Assembly: GCF_028858725.1 (NCBI RefSeq)
Contig: NC_084771.1
Coordinates: 4,368,915-4,432,914 of the forward strand
Source: Colius striatus
Taxonomy: Eukaryota > Chordata > Aves > Coliiformes > Coliidae
Direction: 5' to 3'
DNA: 64,000 nucleotides
Part shown: positions 38,262 through 48,663 of the stretch, piece by piece
Numbering within the stretch: the stretch's first letter is position 1
Layout: each line of letters starts with the position of its first letter
Made by a program: the position numbers and the translations under genes
Notes under the pieces: model-generated
Databases searched by the model: none
What the model saw: the letters and a program-made list of their open reading frames with translations, nothing else
Told to the model about the DNA's origin: nothing

Positions 38262-38535
38262 CGGCTCCGTGCGAGGCAAAAAGCGCTGTTCCGCGCCGCG
38301 CCCCGCGCAGAGCCGCCCGCGCTCCCGCAGCGGCGCCGCCGCCGCTCTTGGGCCCCCGCCCGGCGCAACTTCCCGCCGGGACGGGACGCACGGGACGGCG
38401 GCACCTCGCCGGGCTCTTCCTGAGGCGTGAGGCGGGCGATGCCTCTCGCCGCCGGGCGCCTGGCTCCCGGGGCGCGGCGGCGGCACTCGGCAGCGGCCCC
38501 GGGCCCTGCTGCCCCCTCGGGCGCCCCGAGAGCAG
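38262..38535 (+). other. SLITRK2: Inferred noncoding first exon of SLITRK2
   Basis: The 3' end is set by the consensus donor 'gagcag|gtaaga' (GT at 38536-38537). The 5' end is unknown. I placed it just after the CRE because the sequence there has the look of a CpG-island start region, but it could lie up to a few hundred bases either way. It has no start codon leading into the SLITRK2 frame, so it is 5' UTR. The intron would be about 0.44 kb. Confidence 0.5.
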
Positions 38536-38977
38536 GTAAGAACCGAGGAGGGCGGGGGTGGCCCGGGCAGCGCGGCTCGGGGACGCCCCGGCGCCGGGAG
38601 GGGGGCAGAGAGGGTTTGCGATCATTTATTCCTCCGCTACCCCAGTTTTAAACGCGGACCGAACGGGAGCGGGAGCTGCCCCGCGGCCGGAGGGGACGGA
38701 GCCGCTGGGCTGACGGCCGCCGAGGCGGGCGAAGGGGTCGGAGGTCTTGGTTCGCGGAGAGCTGCCAGACGGGGCTTCCCCCACAGTAGCTCCGCAGGCA
38801 CTTTCCGAGAGGAAAGGAACGGCGGAGGAGGGGGGATTTCAGAGGAGTTTTGCGAGTCGCTGCCTTGCCGTATCCCTCCCCAGCCCAGCCTCGCAACTTG
38901 CTTTGCCCTCCCCTTGCTGCCTCTGCTCCTGTCCGTTTTCACTGGGGATTTCTTTCTCTCCTTACCTGTCTCAAAAG

Positions 38978-39020
38978 GTTTGACTGTAGGTACTGAAGCG
39001 GAGATCGACGGCGCATAAAG
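38978..39020 (+). other. SLITRK2: SLITRK2 5' UTR part of the coding exon, with alternative acceptors
   Basis: A pyrimidine-rich tract (38950-38972, 'tttctttctctccttacctg') precedes two acceptor AGs: one at 38976-38977 (caaaag|gtttg) and one at 38988-38989 (actgtag|gtact). Either would join to the donor at 38536. An in-frame TGA at 38994-38996 lies downstream of both, so the reading frame cannot extend upstream and ATG 39021 is the start. Confidence 0.6.
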
Positions 39021-41594
39021 ATGCTGAAGGGTGTTTGGTTGCTCAGTTTGTTAACAGTGGCTGGGATCTCGCAGACAGAGAGCCGCAAACCTGCCAAAGA
39101 CATTTGCAGTAAGAGCCGCTGCCCTTGTGAGGAGAAGGAGAATGTGCTGAACATTAATTGTGAAAACAAAGGATTTACAACCGTGAGCCTCCTCCTGCCA
39201 CCACCATCCAAGATCTACCAGCTGTTTCTCAACGGGAACGCGCTGACCCGCCTGTTCCCCAATGAGTTCGTCAACTATTCCAATGCTGTGACCCTCCACT
39301 TGGGCAACAACGACATGCAGGAGATCCGCACAGGGGCCTTCAGCGGCCTCCGTACCCTCAAGAGGCTGCACCTCAATAACAACAAGCTGGAAGTGTTGAA
39401 GGAGGACACATTCCTGGGTTTGGAGAGTCTGGAATACCTGCAGGCTGATTACAACTACATCAGTGCCATTGAGGCGGGGGCCTTCAGCAAGCTAAACAAG
39501 CTCAAGGTGCTGATTCTTAATGACAACCTCCTGCTGTCCCTGCCTAGCAACGTCTTCCGCTTCGTGCTCCTCACTCACCTGGACCTGCGGGGGAACCGGC
39601 TGAAGATGATGCCTTTTGCTGGTGTACTGGAGCATATTGGAGGCATCATGGAAATCCAGCTGGAGGAAAACCCTTGGAACTGCACCTGCGACTTGCTGCC
39701 GCTCAAGGCCTGGCTAGACACCATCACCGTGTTTGTGGGTGAGATAGTCTGCGAAACCCCCTTCAGGCTTCATGGGAAAGATGTGACCCAGCTCACCAGG
39801 CAAGATCTCTGCCCTAGGAAAAGCTCCAGTGATTCAAACCAGAGGGAAAAACACCCTGTTCTCTCAGACCCACACGTCTCGAGGTTATCGCCCACAGCCA
39901 ACTCTGCCATCAATCCCACCAGAGCCCCAAAAGCCAGCCGGCCACCCAAAACTAGGAACCGCCCCACACCCCGTGTCACTGTGTCAAAAGACAGACAAAT
40001 ATTCGGACCTATCATGGTTTACCAGACAAAGTCTCCTGTGCCCATCACCTGCCCAGCTGGCTGCATCTGTACTTCGCAGAGCTCAGACAATGGCTTAAAC
40101 GTGAACTGCCAAGAGAAAAAGATAAGTAACATCTCTGATCTCCACCCTAAGCCGACCAGTCCAAAGAAACTTTACCTTACCAGTAACTATCTGCAAGTCA
40201 TTTACAGAACCGATCTCACAGAATACAGCTCTCTGGATTTGTTACATCTAGGAAATAACAGAATTGCAGTGATACAAGAAGGTGCCTTTACAAACCTCAC
40301 AAGTTTACGTAGACTTTATCTTAATGGCAACTACCTTGAGATTCTGTACCCATCTATGTTCAAGGGGCTGCACAGCCTGCAATATCTCTACCTAGAGTAC
40401 AATGTCATTAAGGAGATCTTGCCACGCACCTTTGATGCTCTGAGTAACCTTCATCTGTTATTCCTCAATAACAACCTCCTCAGATCCTTGCCTGACAATG
40501 TCTTCAGTGGCACTTCTCTCACCAGACTCAACCTTAGAAACAATCATTTCTCACACCTGCCTGTGCGAGGAGTCTTGGACCAGCTCTCGGCTCTAATTCA
40601 GATAGACCTTCAGGAGAACCCTTGGGACTGCACGTGTGACATCCTGGGGCTGAGGAACTGGATCGAGAAAGTCACTGACCAGAACAACCAGCAGTCAAAT
40701 CCCCCGGTAGTTATCAATGAAGTCATATGTGAGTCTCCCACCAAGCACTCTGGAGAGCATCTGAAATTCCTGAGCAAAGAAGCCATCTGCCCAGAGAACC
40801 CCAACTTATCGGATTCTTCTCTCCCCTCCGTGAACCAGAACACAGATACACCCCATCTCCTTGGTGTCTCTCCCAGCTCCTACCCAGAAATACACACCGA
40901 AGTTCCGCTGTCTGTCTTAATTTTAGGCTTGCTGGTTGTGTTTATTTTGTCAGTCTGCTTTGGGGCAGGCCTGTTTGTCTTTGTCCTTAAGCGCCGGAAG
41001 GGGGTGCAAAGCATGCCTAGCAGCGCAAACAACTTAGATATAAGCTCATTTCAGCTCCAGTATGGGTCTTACAACACTGAAAGCCACGATAAAACTGAAG
41101 GACATGTTTATAACTACATTCCTCCTCCTGTTGGACAGATGTGCCAAAACCCGATCTACATGCAAAAGGAAGGGGATCCAGTTGCCTATTACAGGAATCT
41201 CCATGAGTTTAGCTATAGCAGTCTTGACCACAAAAAGGAAGACCCCACCAGTCTTGCATTTACAATCAGTGCAGCTGACTTGCTGGAAAAGCAATCCTCA
41301 CCAAGAGAGCCAGAGCTTCTGTATCAAAATATTGCAGAAAGGGTCAAGGAACTCCCCGCTGGAGGATTAGTTCATTATAACTTTTGCACCTTACCCAAAA
41401 GGCAGTTTGCCCCTTCATATGAATCAAGACGCCAAAACCAGGACAGGATAAATAAAACTGTTTTATATGGAACTCCCAGGAAATATTTTGCAGAACAGTC
41501 TAAACCCGAGCATCCTTTACTCCAAGGAAAGCTACAAACAGAACCAGACTACCTCGAAGTTCTGGAAAAACAAACTGCAATCAGTCAGCTGTGA
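39021..41594 (+). CDS. SLITRK2: SLIT and NTRK-like protein 2
   Basis: A single-exon reading frame of 857 codons for a type I neuronal membrane protein. SLITRK proteins sit on the postsynaptic side, bind presynaptic receptor protein tyrosine phosphatases of the LAR class, promote synapse formation and affect neurite outgrowth. Seen here: a signal peptide (residues 1 to about 21); a first LRR N-cap with Cys29, 34, 36 and 47; leucine-rich repeats (about 63-216); an LRR C-cap starting at NPWNCTCD (217-224) with later Cys244 and 264; a Ser/Pro-rich linker (268-340); a second N-cap (Cys344, 348, 350, 363), repeats (384-532) and C-cap (NPWDCTCD at 533-540, Cys570, 590); a transmembrane helix (628-656) followed by KRRK; and a 200-residue tail ending with the Trk-like tyrosine context DYLEVLE (Tyr844). 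N-glycosylation sequons include Asn85, 220, 370 and 425. The start is ATG 39021, with A at -3 and an in-frame stop 27 bases upstream. The match to mammalian SLITRK2 is close throughout, closest in the first LRR block and the tail. The bird protein is slightly longer than the roughly 845-residue human one, mainly because of extra polar residues near 551-560. No frameshift or missing key cysteine is seen. Confidence 0.98.
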   Translation: MLKGVWLLSLLTVAGISQTESRKPAKDICSKSRCPCEEKENVLNINCENKGFTTVSLLLPPPSKIYQLFLNGNALTRLFPNEFVNYSNAVTLHLGNNDMQEIRTGAFSGLRTLKRLHLNNNKLEVLKEDTFLGLESLEYLQADYNYISAIEAGAFSKLNKLKVLILNDNLLLSLPSNVFRFVLLTHLDLRGNRLKMMPFAGVLEHIGGIMEIQLEENPWNCTCDLLPLKAWLDTITVFVGEIVCETPFRLHGKDVTQLTRQDLCPRKSSSDSNQREKHPVLSDPHVSRLSPTANSAINPTRAPKASRPPKTRNRPTPRVTVSKDRQIFGPIMVYQTKSPVPITCPAGCICTSQSSDNGLNVNCQEKKISNISDLHPKPTSPKKLYLTSNYLQVIYRTDLTEYSSLDLLHLGNNRIAVIQEGAFTNLTSLRRLYLNGNYLEILYPSMFKGLHSLQYLYLEYNVIKEILPRTFDALSNLHLLFLNNNLLRSLPDNVFSGTSLTRLNLRNNHFSHLPVRGVLDQLSALIQIDLQENPWDCTCDILGLRNWIEKVTDQNNQQSNPPVVINEVICESPTKHSGEHLKFLSKEAICPENPNLSDSSLPSVNQNTDTPHLLGVSPSSYPEIHTEVPLSVLILGLLVVFILSVCFGAGLFVFVLKRRKGVQSMPSSANNLDISSFQLQYGSYNTESHDKTEGHVYNYIPPPVGQMCQNPIYMQKEGDPVAYYRNLHEFSYSSLDHKKEDPTSLAFTISAADLLEKQSSPREPELLYQNIAERVKELPAGGLVHYNFCTLPKRQFAPSYESRRQNQDRINKTVLYGTPRKYFAEQSKPEHPLLQGKLQTEPDYLEVLEKQTAISQL

Positions 41595-42034
41595 GGGGGG
41601 AGGTGGGAGGCAAAGGAAACGTTTTCAATGAGCTCAGAGTCACATTTGACGGAGGCTGAACTCAGTGCTGATGTCATCTGTCACGTTCCCAACATTCCCA
41701 CTTTTTAAATCAAGAGAGGGAGCGAGAGAGAAATGGAACCCTTACGGCATAGCAGGGATCTGGTGTTGCTTTTGCAACTTTCCCTTTAAGTTATTTCTGT
41801 CTCTCTCTCCATTTGACCCTTCTGTGGGAGCTGTCACTGCAAGTGTATGTGTCTGTAATAGAACTTGCATCATTCTTTTTAATTTGGAAGGAAAGGAGGA
41901 AGGGGGGGGGTCTTTGGGTTTTGTTGTTTAGGTTTTTGGGGTTTTTTTCTCATTTCATTTCAAAGTGGAAACTTAATGTATTATGTAGAAGATCTCCAAA
42001 GATCTTTTTTTTTTCCTGGACTATGACTTTCTTT

Positions 42035-42042
42035 TGTAAATA
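42035..42042 (+). promoter_or_regulatory. Pumilio response element (TGTAAATA) in the 3' UTR
   Basis: Exact match to the UGUANAUA consensus bound by PUM1/PUM2, which lower mRNA stability or translation and are active in neurons. It lies 440 bases after the stop in a stretch of A/T-rich sequence that would be accessible. Activity is inferred. Confidence 0.55.
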
Positions 42043-42104
42043 ATAATATACAGTACTGCTGTTTCAATTACCAAGTATAGCCACTGGGCGTCACTTTTTT
42101 TGTG

Positions 42105-42126
42105 TTAAAGTGCCTTTGCACTTTAA
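42105..42126 (+). other. Perfect 9-bp hairpin containing a miR-17-type seed match in the 3' UTR
   Basis: TTAAAGTGC (42105-42113) and GCACTTTAA (42118-42126) are exact reverse complements with a CTTT loop. The 3' arm contains GCACTTTA, an 8-mer match to the AAAGUGC seed of the miR-17/20/93/106 group. Folding would hide the site, so the hairpin could gate access to it. Confidence 0.85.
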
Positions 42127-42440
42127 GTACATTATTACTTAATTGTTGCTCTTAGCTTTGATAAATTGAACCTATTTTAATGTGTTGTATTTTTGAAATT
42201 AAAAAAAAAAATGTAAAATAGATCTATATGTCAGCTGCATTAAATCAGAATGTTTCATTTCTAGGAGAGCTGCCCTTCTTTAAATGAATTTAGTTCTAGG
42301 AGCTTTACAGACTCAAATGTAAATTATTGGGGTATTTTTTCCCTGTAGGTTTGTTTAGAGTGATTCACTGAAATCAACTGAGAGGATTTATCAATGGACT
42401 AGAGGTTATCAACTGCCTCAGCTGGGAGTAACAGCTCATT

Positions 42441-42446
42441 AATAAA
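42441..42446 (+). terminator. Candidate polyadenylation signal AATAAA of SLITRK2
   Basis: Canonical hexamer about 850 bases after the stop codon. An earlier ATTAAA-type hexamer at about 42199 (in a poly-A stretch) and another at 42239 are weaker alternatives. Confidence 0.45.
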
Positions 42447-42465
42447 AGAGGTTTAACACAATGTC

Positions 42466-45400
42466 ATAGTGAATTGAACAATTAATGTCCTTCTTAATAC
42501 ATTGCATTGCAGCTCTAACACAGTAATGTTCAGTGCTTTAAGATTATTTTCATACTTAAGAGAACATTACTCATAATATTTTATGCATTAAATTAGGTAT
42601 TTTTGTACATTTTTTGACAGAGTTTATATTTGTAGCTTTTTTTGAACTGAAATTAAGATGTCCTTTTCCTGCCAGATACATAATTTTTTTACAAGCAGGG
42701 ACACCAGCAGGGGTCATCCCACACCTCATTAAATTTATTAACATACAGGCAAATGAACCAATGCCAAAGGTCAAATTTGAACCTGGGTCTCTTGAGTACT
42801 CCAAATCAAGATAGCAGAGATCAGGATGTGCATCACACTAACTTTCAGTGGTCTGAACTACATAAGTTTTCAGTCTCTAAAGCAAAAATACTACTAGATT
42901 AAACTACTGCTATCTTAAATTTTACAAAGCCTTTTAAATTAACTGGATTCCAGTTGTGACATGGCTTTTCTTACGCCCATCAGTGAGCAAACACACTAAG
43001 TCTTGCCCTTTCCCATTAGCTCAGGCCTGTTTCACTTTTTTTTGTTATCACCTTCAATTTACATTTCCTTCCTGTAGAATATTGAAACCATTTCTATTAA
43101 CAAGTACACAGTCAAACTTTATTAAGCCTTATTAGCTTCTAAATAATTTTAGATGCAAACATTATTGTGCAATTTAAACAAACAGCCCTTATTTACAACA
43201 AAAACAGTTTTGTTTTGTCTATTGTAAATCCTTATGCAACTGGGATGGTGATCTGCATATAAAGTAGGCCAGGCTTTTCAATTCCTTATTAAAGCAATTG
43301 ATGGAGTCTGAAAGAAGCACACTGTTTCCTTTTCATAAATAGGTTACTGCACATAATAATCCTTTATTATCATGCGGAGATTGAAGTGGCCTCTGCTGAC
43401 TGATTTTTAGAGCTTTACTATAGTTAATAATACAGTATCTACAACTGAGAAATTTTCAGCAATAGCATTTGAGCTATAAATAACTACAATCAATGTTGTT
43501 CTAATCAGGACTTTGCCAAAAGGAAGTTGCTTTATATTTAACAACTAAAGCGGTTTCGCATGTGTATCGCCAGATATCTGAGTCATTCAGTAAACTGTCT
43601 TCTGATCATTTATGTGACAACTGAGTACATTAATATGCTAACATGTCAATTCTTTATGTTTAGAGTCCATAGCATCTTTGGCTATTCATTAGATCAGGTT
43701 TAGAACTGAAGTGCTACAATGAACTACTGAAGAATCAGTCCTCCAAATGGTCTCGCTTCAAGAAGGAGGCAAAATGGTATCACATTAGTTGAACTTGGAA
43801 CATTTGACTGGAATAGCATCCATCTTTGAGTGAGGTACTTGTTTGAAAGCTTCTAGTAGTGACTGTTTTATTATGACTCCTTTCCCTGGGTAATTAAAAG
43901 CATTTATTACTGAAACCCTAAGAAAAGTATAAGTATTATTTGAAGGTAAATTGATGAACTCTTTCCAGGTATGATTTCAGTATTGTCTGCAAAACAAGTG
44001 CTGTGTTAAAACTGGCACTCTAGCAGCTAGGATATTGTTATTTACTATTCCCGAGTGAACCAGAACTAATTAGAGACTTTTTTCTCAGAAAAGTGCTAAT
44101 TTTTCTTACGAAAATGCTTTCTGTCTTCTAGTGTTGGCAAAAAAACAGAGATAGGAAATTGATTCCTTTAGCAACTTTACCTTGTTTATAAAAACAAAGA
44201 GTCTCAGACACTCCTATCATGTTGGCTTTGGTAGTAGCACAGCTATTTTTTTACAGAGGTTGCTGTTGCTTTACATTTTCTTAGGTTTCCTAGTGGAATT
44301 TATTTAGTGGCTACATTTTATTTTGCATCACCAGTACCAACTTAAAAATCATTATTGCTGCAGATCTTTTAGGTTGGTTTTTATACCCTTCAGATGACAT
44401 CTATTAAGCAATTCTTTTTATAGTGTGTCTAGGTGAGAGAGATTTTTCTACAGTTACGCTTAAAGAGATTTGTTTAACAGGGAAACTGTGTCGGCAGCTG
44501 CTGTGTAGAAAGTCTCAACATTTCTTTAGCTGTGCAGCCCTGGAAACTGCTGCTTGTTAAGGGAGAGCTGCTTGCCTGACTAGTGGCTTGCTTGATAATG
44601 AGTCTGAAAAAATTTTCCTTCAAAGTTTGAATAGTTGAACTGTGAAAATTATGTAAGCAGGTTAGCAAAAGATTGGGTTTTTCCTCAGAAAAAATGGGAC
44701 GCAAATAGGTTTTTTTCTCTTCTTAAGTTTTCTTTTGTGAAAGTGGACATAATGATCTTTACAGAAACAGAGTGCAGACTGAAGCACTGCTAAAACTATA
44801 CAGTCATCTCCAGTGAAAATGAGAGGTCATATGCTTCCAAGGCATGAATTCCTTTTTTTGAGAGGTCTTTTTGTGTAAGAACGGTTTTCAATGACCTTAG
44901 AAACTGGATTTCAATACGTAACTTTAATGGTGGAGTGGAGAGAGATGCTAACCTTACCCTACTGTGCCTAGATTGTCCTGTGGTTCCTAAGCAGGCATCT
45001 ATCTCCTGGGATGATGCTATGGCTTTTATAGCAACAGAACACAACCAGAGGATGACAGGTTAATTGCCTTCCTTTTTTCTTCCCAAAAAACAAATGCCAC
45101 TTTTTGCAAAAGAGTTTATACTTTTTATCTGGATTCTCAGAGACACACTGAATGCCCATTGGTAGTCCTTTCTGCAGCCTCTCTCTTCCATCCTATTTCA
45201 TCCTTTGAGGTTCCAGAACTTGCTTCTTTCCTACCTCACTTCCATTATCTGCTTCACAAGCTCTCACTGCATACTGCCCATCCTTTCCCTTCATATCTGT
45301 CCCTCAGGGCTATTCTTTGCTTACCTGGCTAGTTCTATAGGGCCTATTTCAGCATTGAAGGGAATTGATGTCCCTGCTCCACTGAGAGCTCAACCCTTAG

Positions 45401-48400
45401 TTCCTGCTGAGTAGCCCCGTGTCACGGTGCCAACCCAGGAGGCATTTCTGAGTAAGAACAAATGGATGAACTGACTGAAACTATTGGCGTCACATTACAA
45501 TTTGCTGCAATATTAGTGAGGTACCTTCAGCATGGGTTAATCATCCCCAAAATGAGCTATGAAAATTTAAGGCTCAACTGGTTCTGTAAAGTCTCCAGAG
45601 TAAATAGCAAAACACAGGCCATTCAAAGGTGATTTATTCTTTCCCAAAGCATAGGGCATGAATTGGGCTACAAAGATGCTTTTTTTCTCCCCTAGTTTCT
45701 GTAGAGAGGATAGATGAGAACTGTTTACATACCTGATTCCCACGTGGCATCAGTTAGCAGAGCCTGATCATTTCCTTTTGCACTCGTATGCCACATACAT
45801 GCTGTGCCGAGTATCTGCCAGTTTCTACCCATTTTCATTCTGTCCATGAGAGAAATGTTCCCTGTGGAGTTTATATCCTTTCGGTCAAAGGCACTGGCTT
45901 TTTATAACATCTTCTTGTGCTGCAAGAGAACAATGTAGCAGGGTTTAGTTTGGTTTTTTAATCTTCCCATCAACACTTGAGGTTGTAAAACAAAAATCAA
46001 GCTTTTTCAAGTTAGAAGCAGTAATCAGTAATGTCAAAATAAGGATACCAACAAGTTAAATTGCCTAAATGAAAGTCTTAAAGAATACAGATCTCGTATA
46101 GGAATACAAATGCCATAATTTCAAACTGTTCATGAGTGAAATGAGATACTGGAAATGTTAATGAAACTTCTTAGACTCTCACAGACTGATCACTGATACA
46201 GTTTGTGATTTTTCATATTGCTATTTTTGCAGAGTAAATGTCATGTAATAGAGAAAGAAGAAGAAATCTCCTGTTTCACTAAGTCCCTCCCCAAACTGTA
46301 CAACTCCCAACCAACACATAAATTAACTAATGGAGATGATGTGACATTTCTCGTATTTTTTCCCTCACTTTTTCAAAGTGTACTTCTGGACAAGTACAAA
46401 AGTTATTCTTTTGTAAGAGCATCATTAAGTCTGTTTGGATTATTGATCTCGTAGCTTTTCTGGGCACAAGGCCAATCACTTTGACTAAGGTTTTTAATCC
46501 TAGCTAATGAGGAAGGTGGATTAATGAGAAGTTTTTTGTTGTTTTTTTTTTCTCATTGGAGGGTTGGTGGGAGTTTTTTAACCAGTAGATTGACATGTTT
46601 ATGAATACAGATGAATAGATCATTTTGAGTGAAAGAAATGTTGGAGCTGCAGTCATTCTAAAGACCAAATAGACTCAAGAGTATGAGTGAAGTCTGAAAG
46701 ACAAGATATCATGAAACTGATTTTCTTCCTGAGATCGTAAACACAGAGGGTCCCCATTTGACTACAGCAACAGCTTTTGTTCTATGCTGTTAAACATTTG
46801 GAGGGATGAAATTAGAGGCCAAATGCACCTCTATTACCTTTAAGGATGTTCAGGTAATGGGAATGTTCACAAGTTTTCTGTCATCTCTGATTTTTACTGT
46901 GTACATGCATCTATATTAACACTGGTAATGCACTATGCTTGAAAAAGTAATCAAGGTGAAGTTTGATAGAGCTAGTTACACTCTTTCTGCATCTTTATCA
47001 TCTCTCTTTTGAAAAATACAATGAATTAACCATCTGTGTAATTAACACCACGGTCTTTTAACTTCTGAGGTCCTTGTGAAAACTAACTTTTCAGTGAAGT
47101 GTTCAGATCAATACATGCAGCTAGTTACAAAGCTAAAGCAATAATAACATTGTTGCTGATCTTAAAAAGGAAGGTGGCACCACCAGCTAGAAATGGAGAC
47201 GGTGTAAATCCGTATTCACAGTATAACAGAAATTACACCAACATTATGAAGCGTCTGCAATACGACATCAGGGTTCTTTACGGCGACAGAACAAGCACAG
47301 GTTTGCATCTTAGCAACACAGATTCCTTGTGTCTTCTTTCACCCTGCATGTGCATTGGTCCCCAGAGCCAGAAGTGTTAGGCACCTCAGTTATCTTCGGA
47401 ATAGGAGGCAGTACAGCCATTTTAAGAAGGCTGTCTGCATTGGAAAAGGCACAGCTAATGTATATAGACATATTGCAGTTATCTCCTCTTGAGATAAGAC
47501 CTATTTCCATACAAAAGCCTGGAAAAAAATCCCTTTGAGATCACTGATAATATGACAGAATCTATTTTGAGACATCTTGATTTTTATACTGAGAGCCTCT
47601 CATCTGAGAGGCAGAGGAATCCGAGTTGAGGCTTTTTTTTTTCCTGTGCTATAAACTTTTTTACCTTCTCCCCAGAGATTCATTCCTGACTGGGAAATGC
47701 CAGAATCATAGCTGGACAGCTAAAATGAACAGCAAATTTTGAGAGGACTGTGAAAATATAATGACTACATAAATTCTCTTCTAATCACAAAAGAACACAC
47801 AAGGTAATACCCCAGCAAGGCTGTCACAAAGGCATTTACAGGTTTCAGAGTACTGGCAAATCTGATTCAGGTGTAGATGGAGAATATCTTTGTTAGTTTC
47901 ACACCTGAATGGCTTTAGTGGAGCCTCCTAGGACTGGCATCAGTGAAAGGAATCTCCCCAAATATGGGCAGTCACTGAACTTAGCAAAGTGTGAGTGGTA
48001 GAGAAGAGAGAAAAATATTGATGTCCTCTTACGTTCACTTAAACTGCCATTTGGGAGTATTCCAGACCCAATGCTCGTTCATATAAACCTGAAATCAGCA
48101 TATAAGTTTATACCTGAGTCACCAAGTGATGTATGAGTACTCCATGATGAGACCTTTGCATGGCCAGAACCTGAACTGTTATCACACCTTCAGCTCCTCG
48201 GAGGATGCTATTTTCCTTGGAATCTCAGGTTTATTGCAGCTCTGCTAAATTTTAATTGTTGATTATTCCTGACAGAGCTCTTGCTGTGGAGGGCAAATGT
48301 TCAGTTAAATCTTTGCTTTTCCATTGTCTTTCACAAATAGACAAGTTCCTCTAGTACCAGGGCAGTGGAGACTTGAACAGCTCAGGAGAGTTTCAGAAAT

Positions 48401-48639
48401 TCAGTGATCCACTCAGGTGAGCAAAGCTTTAACAAAGCTTTACTGCTCCTGTCATATCTGCTCTGTTCTCCTGAGCTGTTGGTTCTATTCAGATGTATTC
48501 CAACTTGAAACACATACACACTAATACATATCTGTGGAAAAATCTTATAATATTCAAATAGAAAAAAAAGAGAGGGGGTTAGAGGTTGGGAAAAGCCTTT
48601 CAAATTTCCTGGGCTTTTTTTCTGAGGGTTTCAGAGGGG
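42466..48639. other. Intergenic DNA downstream of SLITRK2
   Basis: AT-rich desert. The block at 43350-43700 has non-repetitive, AT-rich sequence with clustered homeodomain-type cores, and 47195-47290 has an unusual CpG cluster. Neither proves a gene. Open frames are short (93 codons at most) and unrecognised. Confidence 0.55.
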
Positions 48640-48663
48640 ATTATTATTATTATTATTATTATT
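48640..48663. repeat. ATT trinucleotide microsatellite (8 units)
   Basis: Eight uninterrupted ATT units. It is a simple, probably length-polymorphic repeat with no gene around it. Confidence 0.95.

Larger units (their letters stand above)
37600..38780. promoter_or_regulatory. SLITRK2: CpG island / promoter region of SLITRK2
   Basis: After tens of kilobases of CpG-poor DNA the sequence becomes strongly GC-rich with dense CpG, densest between about 37900 and 38720, and then falls off into the SLITRK2 reading frame. There is no clear TATA box. GC-box type runs (gggcggg-like, for example near 38548), a full CRE and a long G tract lie within it, so a broad TATA-less promoter is the natural reading. 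The large open frames here (350 codons at 37573-38625 minus, 135 codons at 38016-38423 and at 38132-38539 plus) result from the lack of AT-rich stop codons and are not genes. Confidence 0.88.
41595..42465 (+). other. SLITRK2: SLITRK2 3' UTR (minimum extent)
   Basis: AT-rich sequence following the stop. The first canonical AATAAA in it is at 42441-42446, which would put a cleavage site near 42460. A GT-rich downstream element is not obvious, so transcripts may run on. The region contains a Pumilio-type site, a hairpin and a microRNA-type seed match, listed separately. Confidence 0.55.

Noticed and set aside
38016..38539. Two 135-codon plus-strand frames in the CpG island
   Set aside because: They overlap each other in different frames, are low in complexity, and lie in the inferred promoter and 5' UTR.
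37573..38625. 350-codon open frame on the minus strand across the CpG island
   Set aside because: It is rich in Ala, Arg, Pro and Gly, has a His-Thr repeat from the TG tract, and has no domain. GC-rich islands lack stop codons by composition. The splice donor, CRE and SLITRK2 frame on the plus strand explain the region better.
39051..41370. Frames of 77 to 106 codons in other frames and on the other strand over SLITRK2
   Set aside because: They are shadows of the 857-codon SLITRK2 frame.
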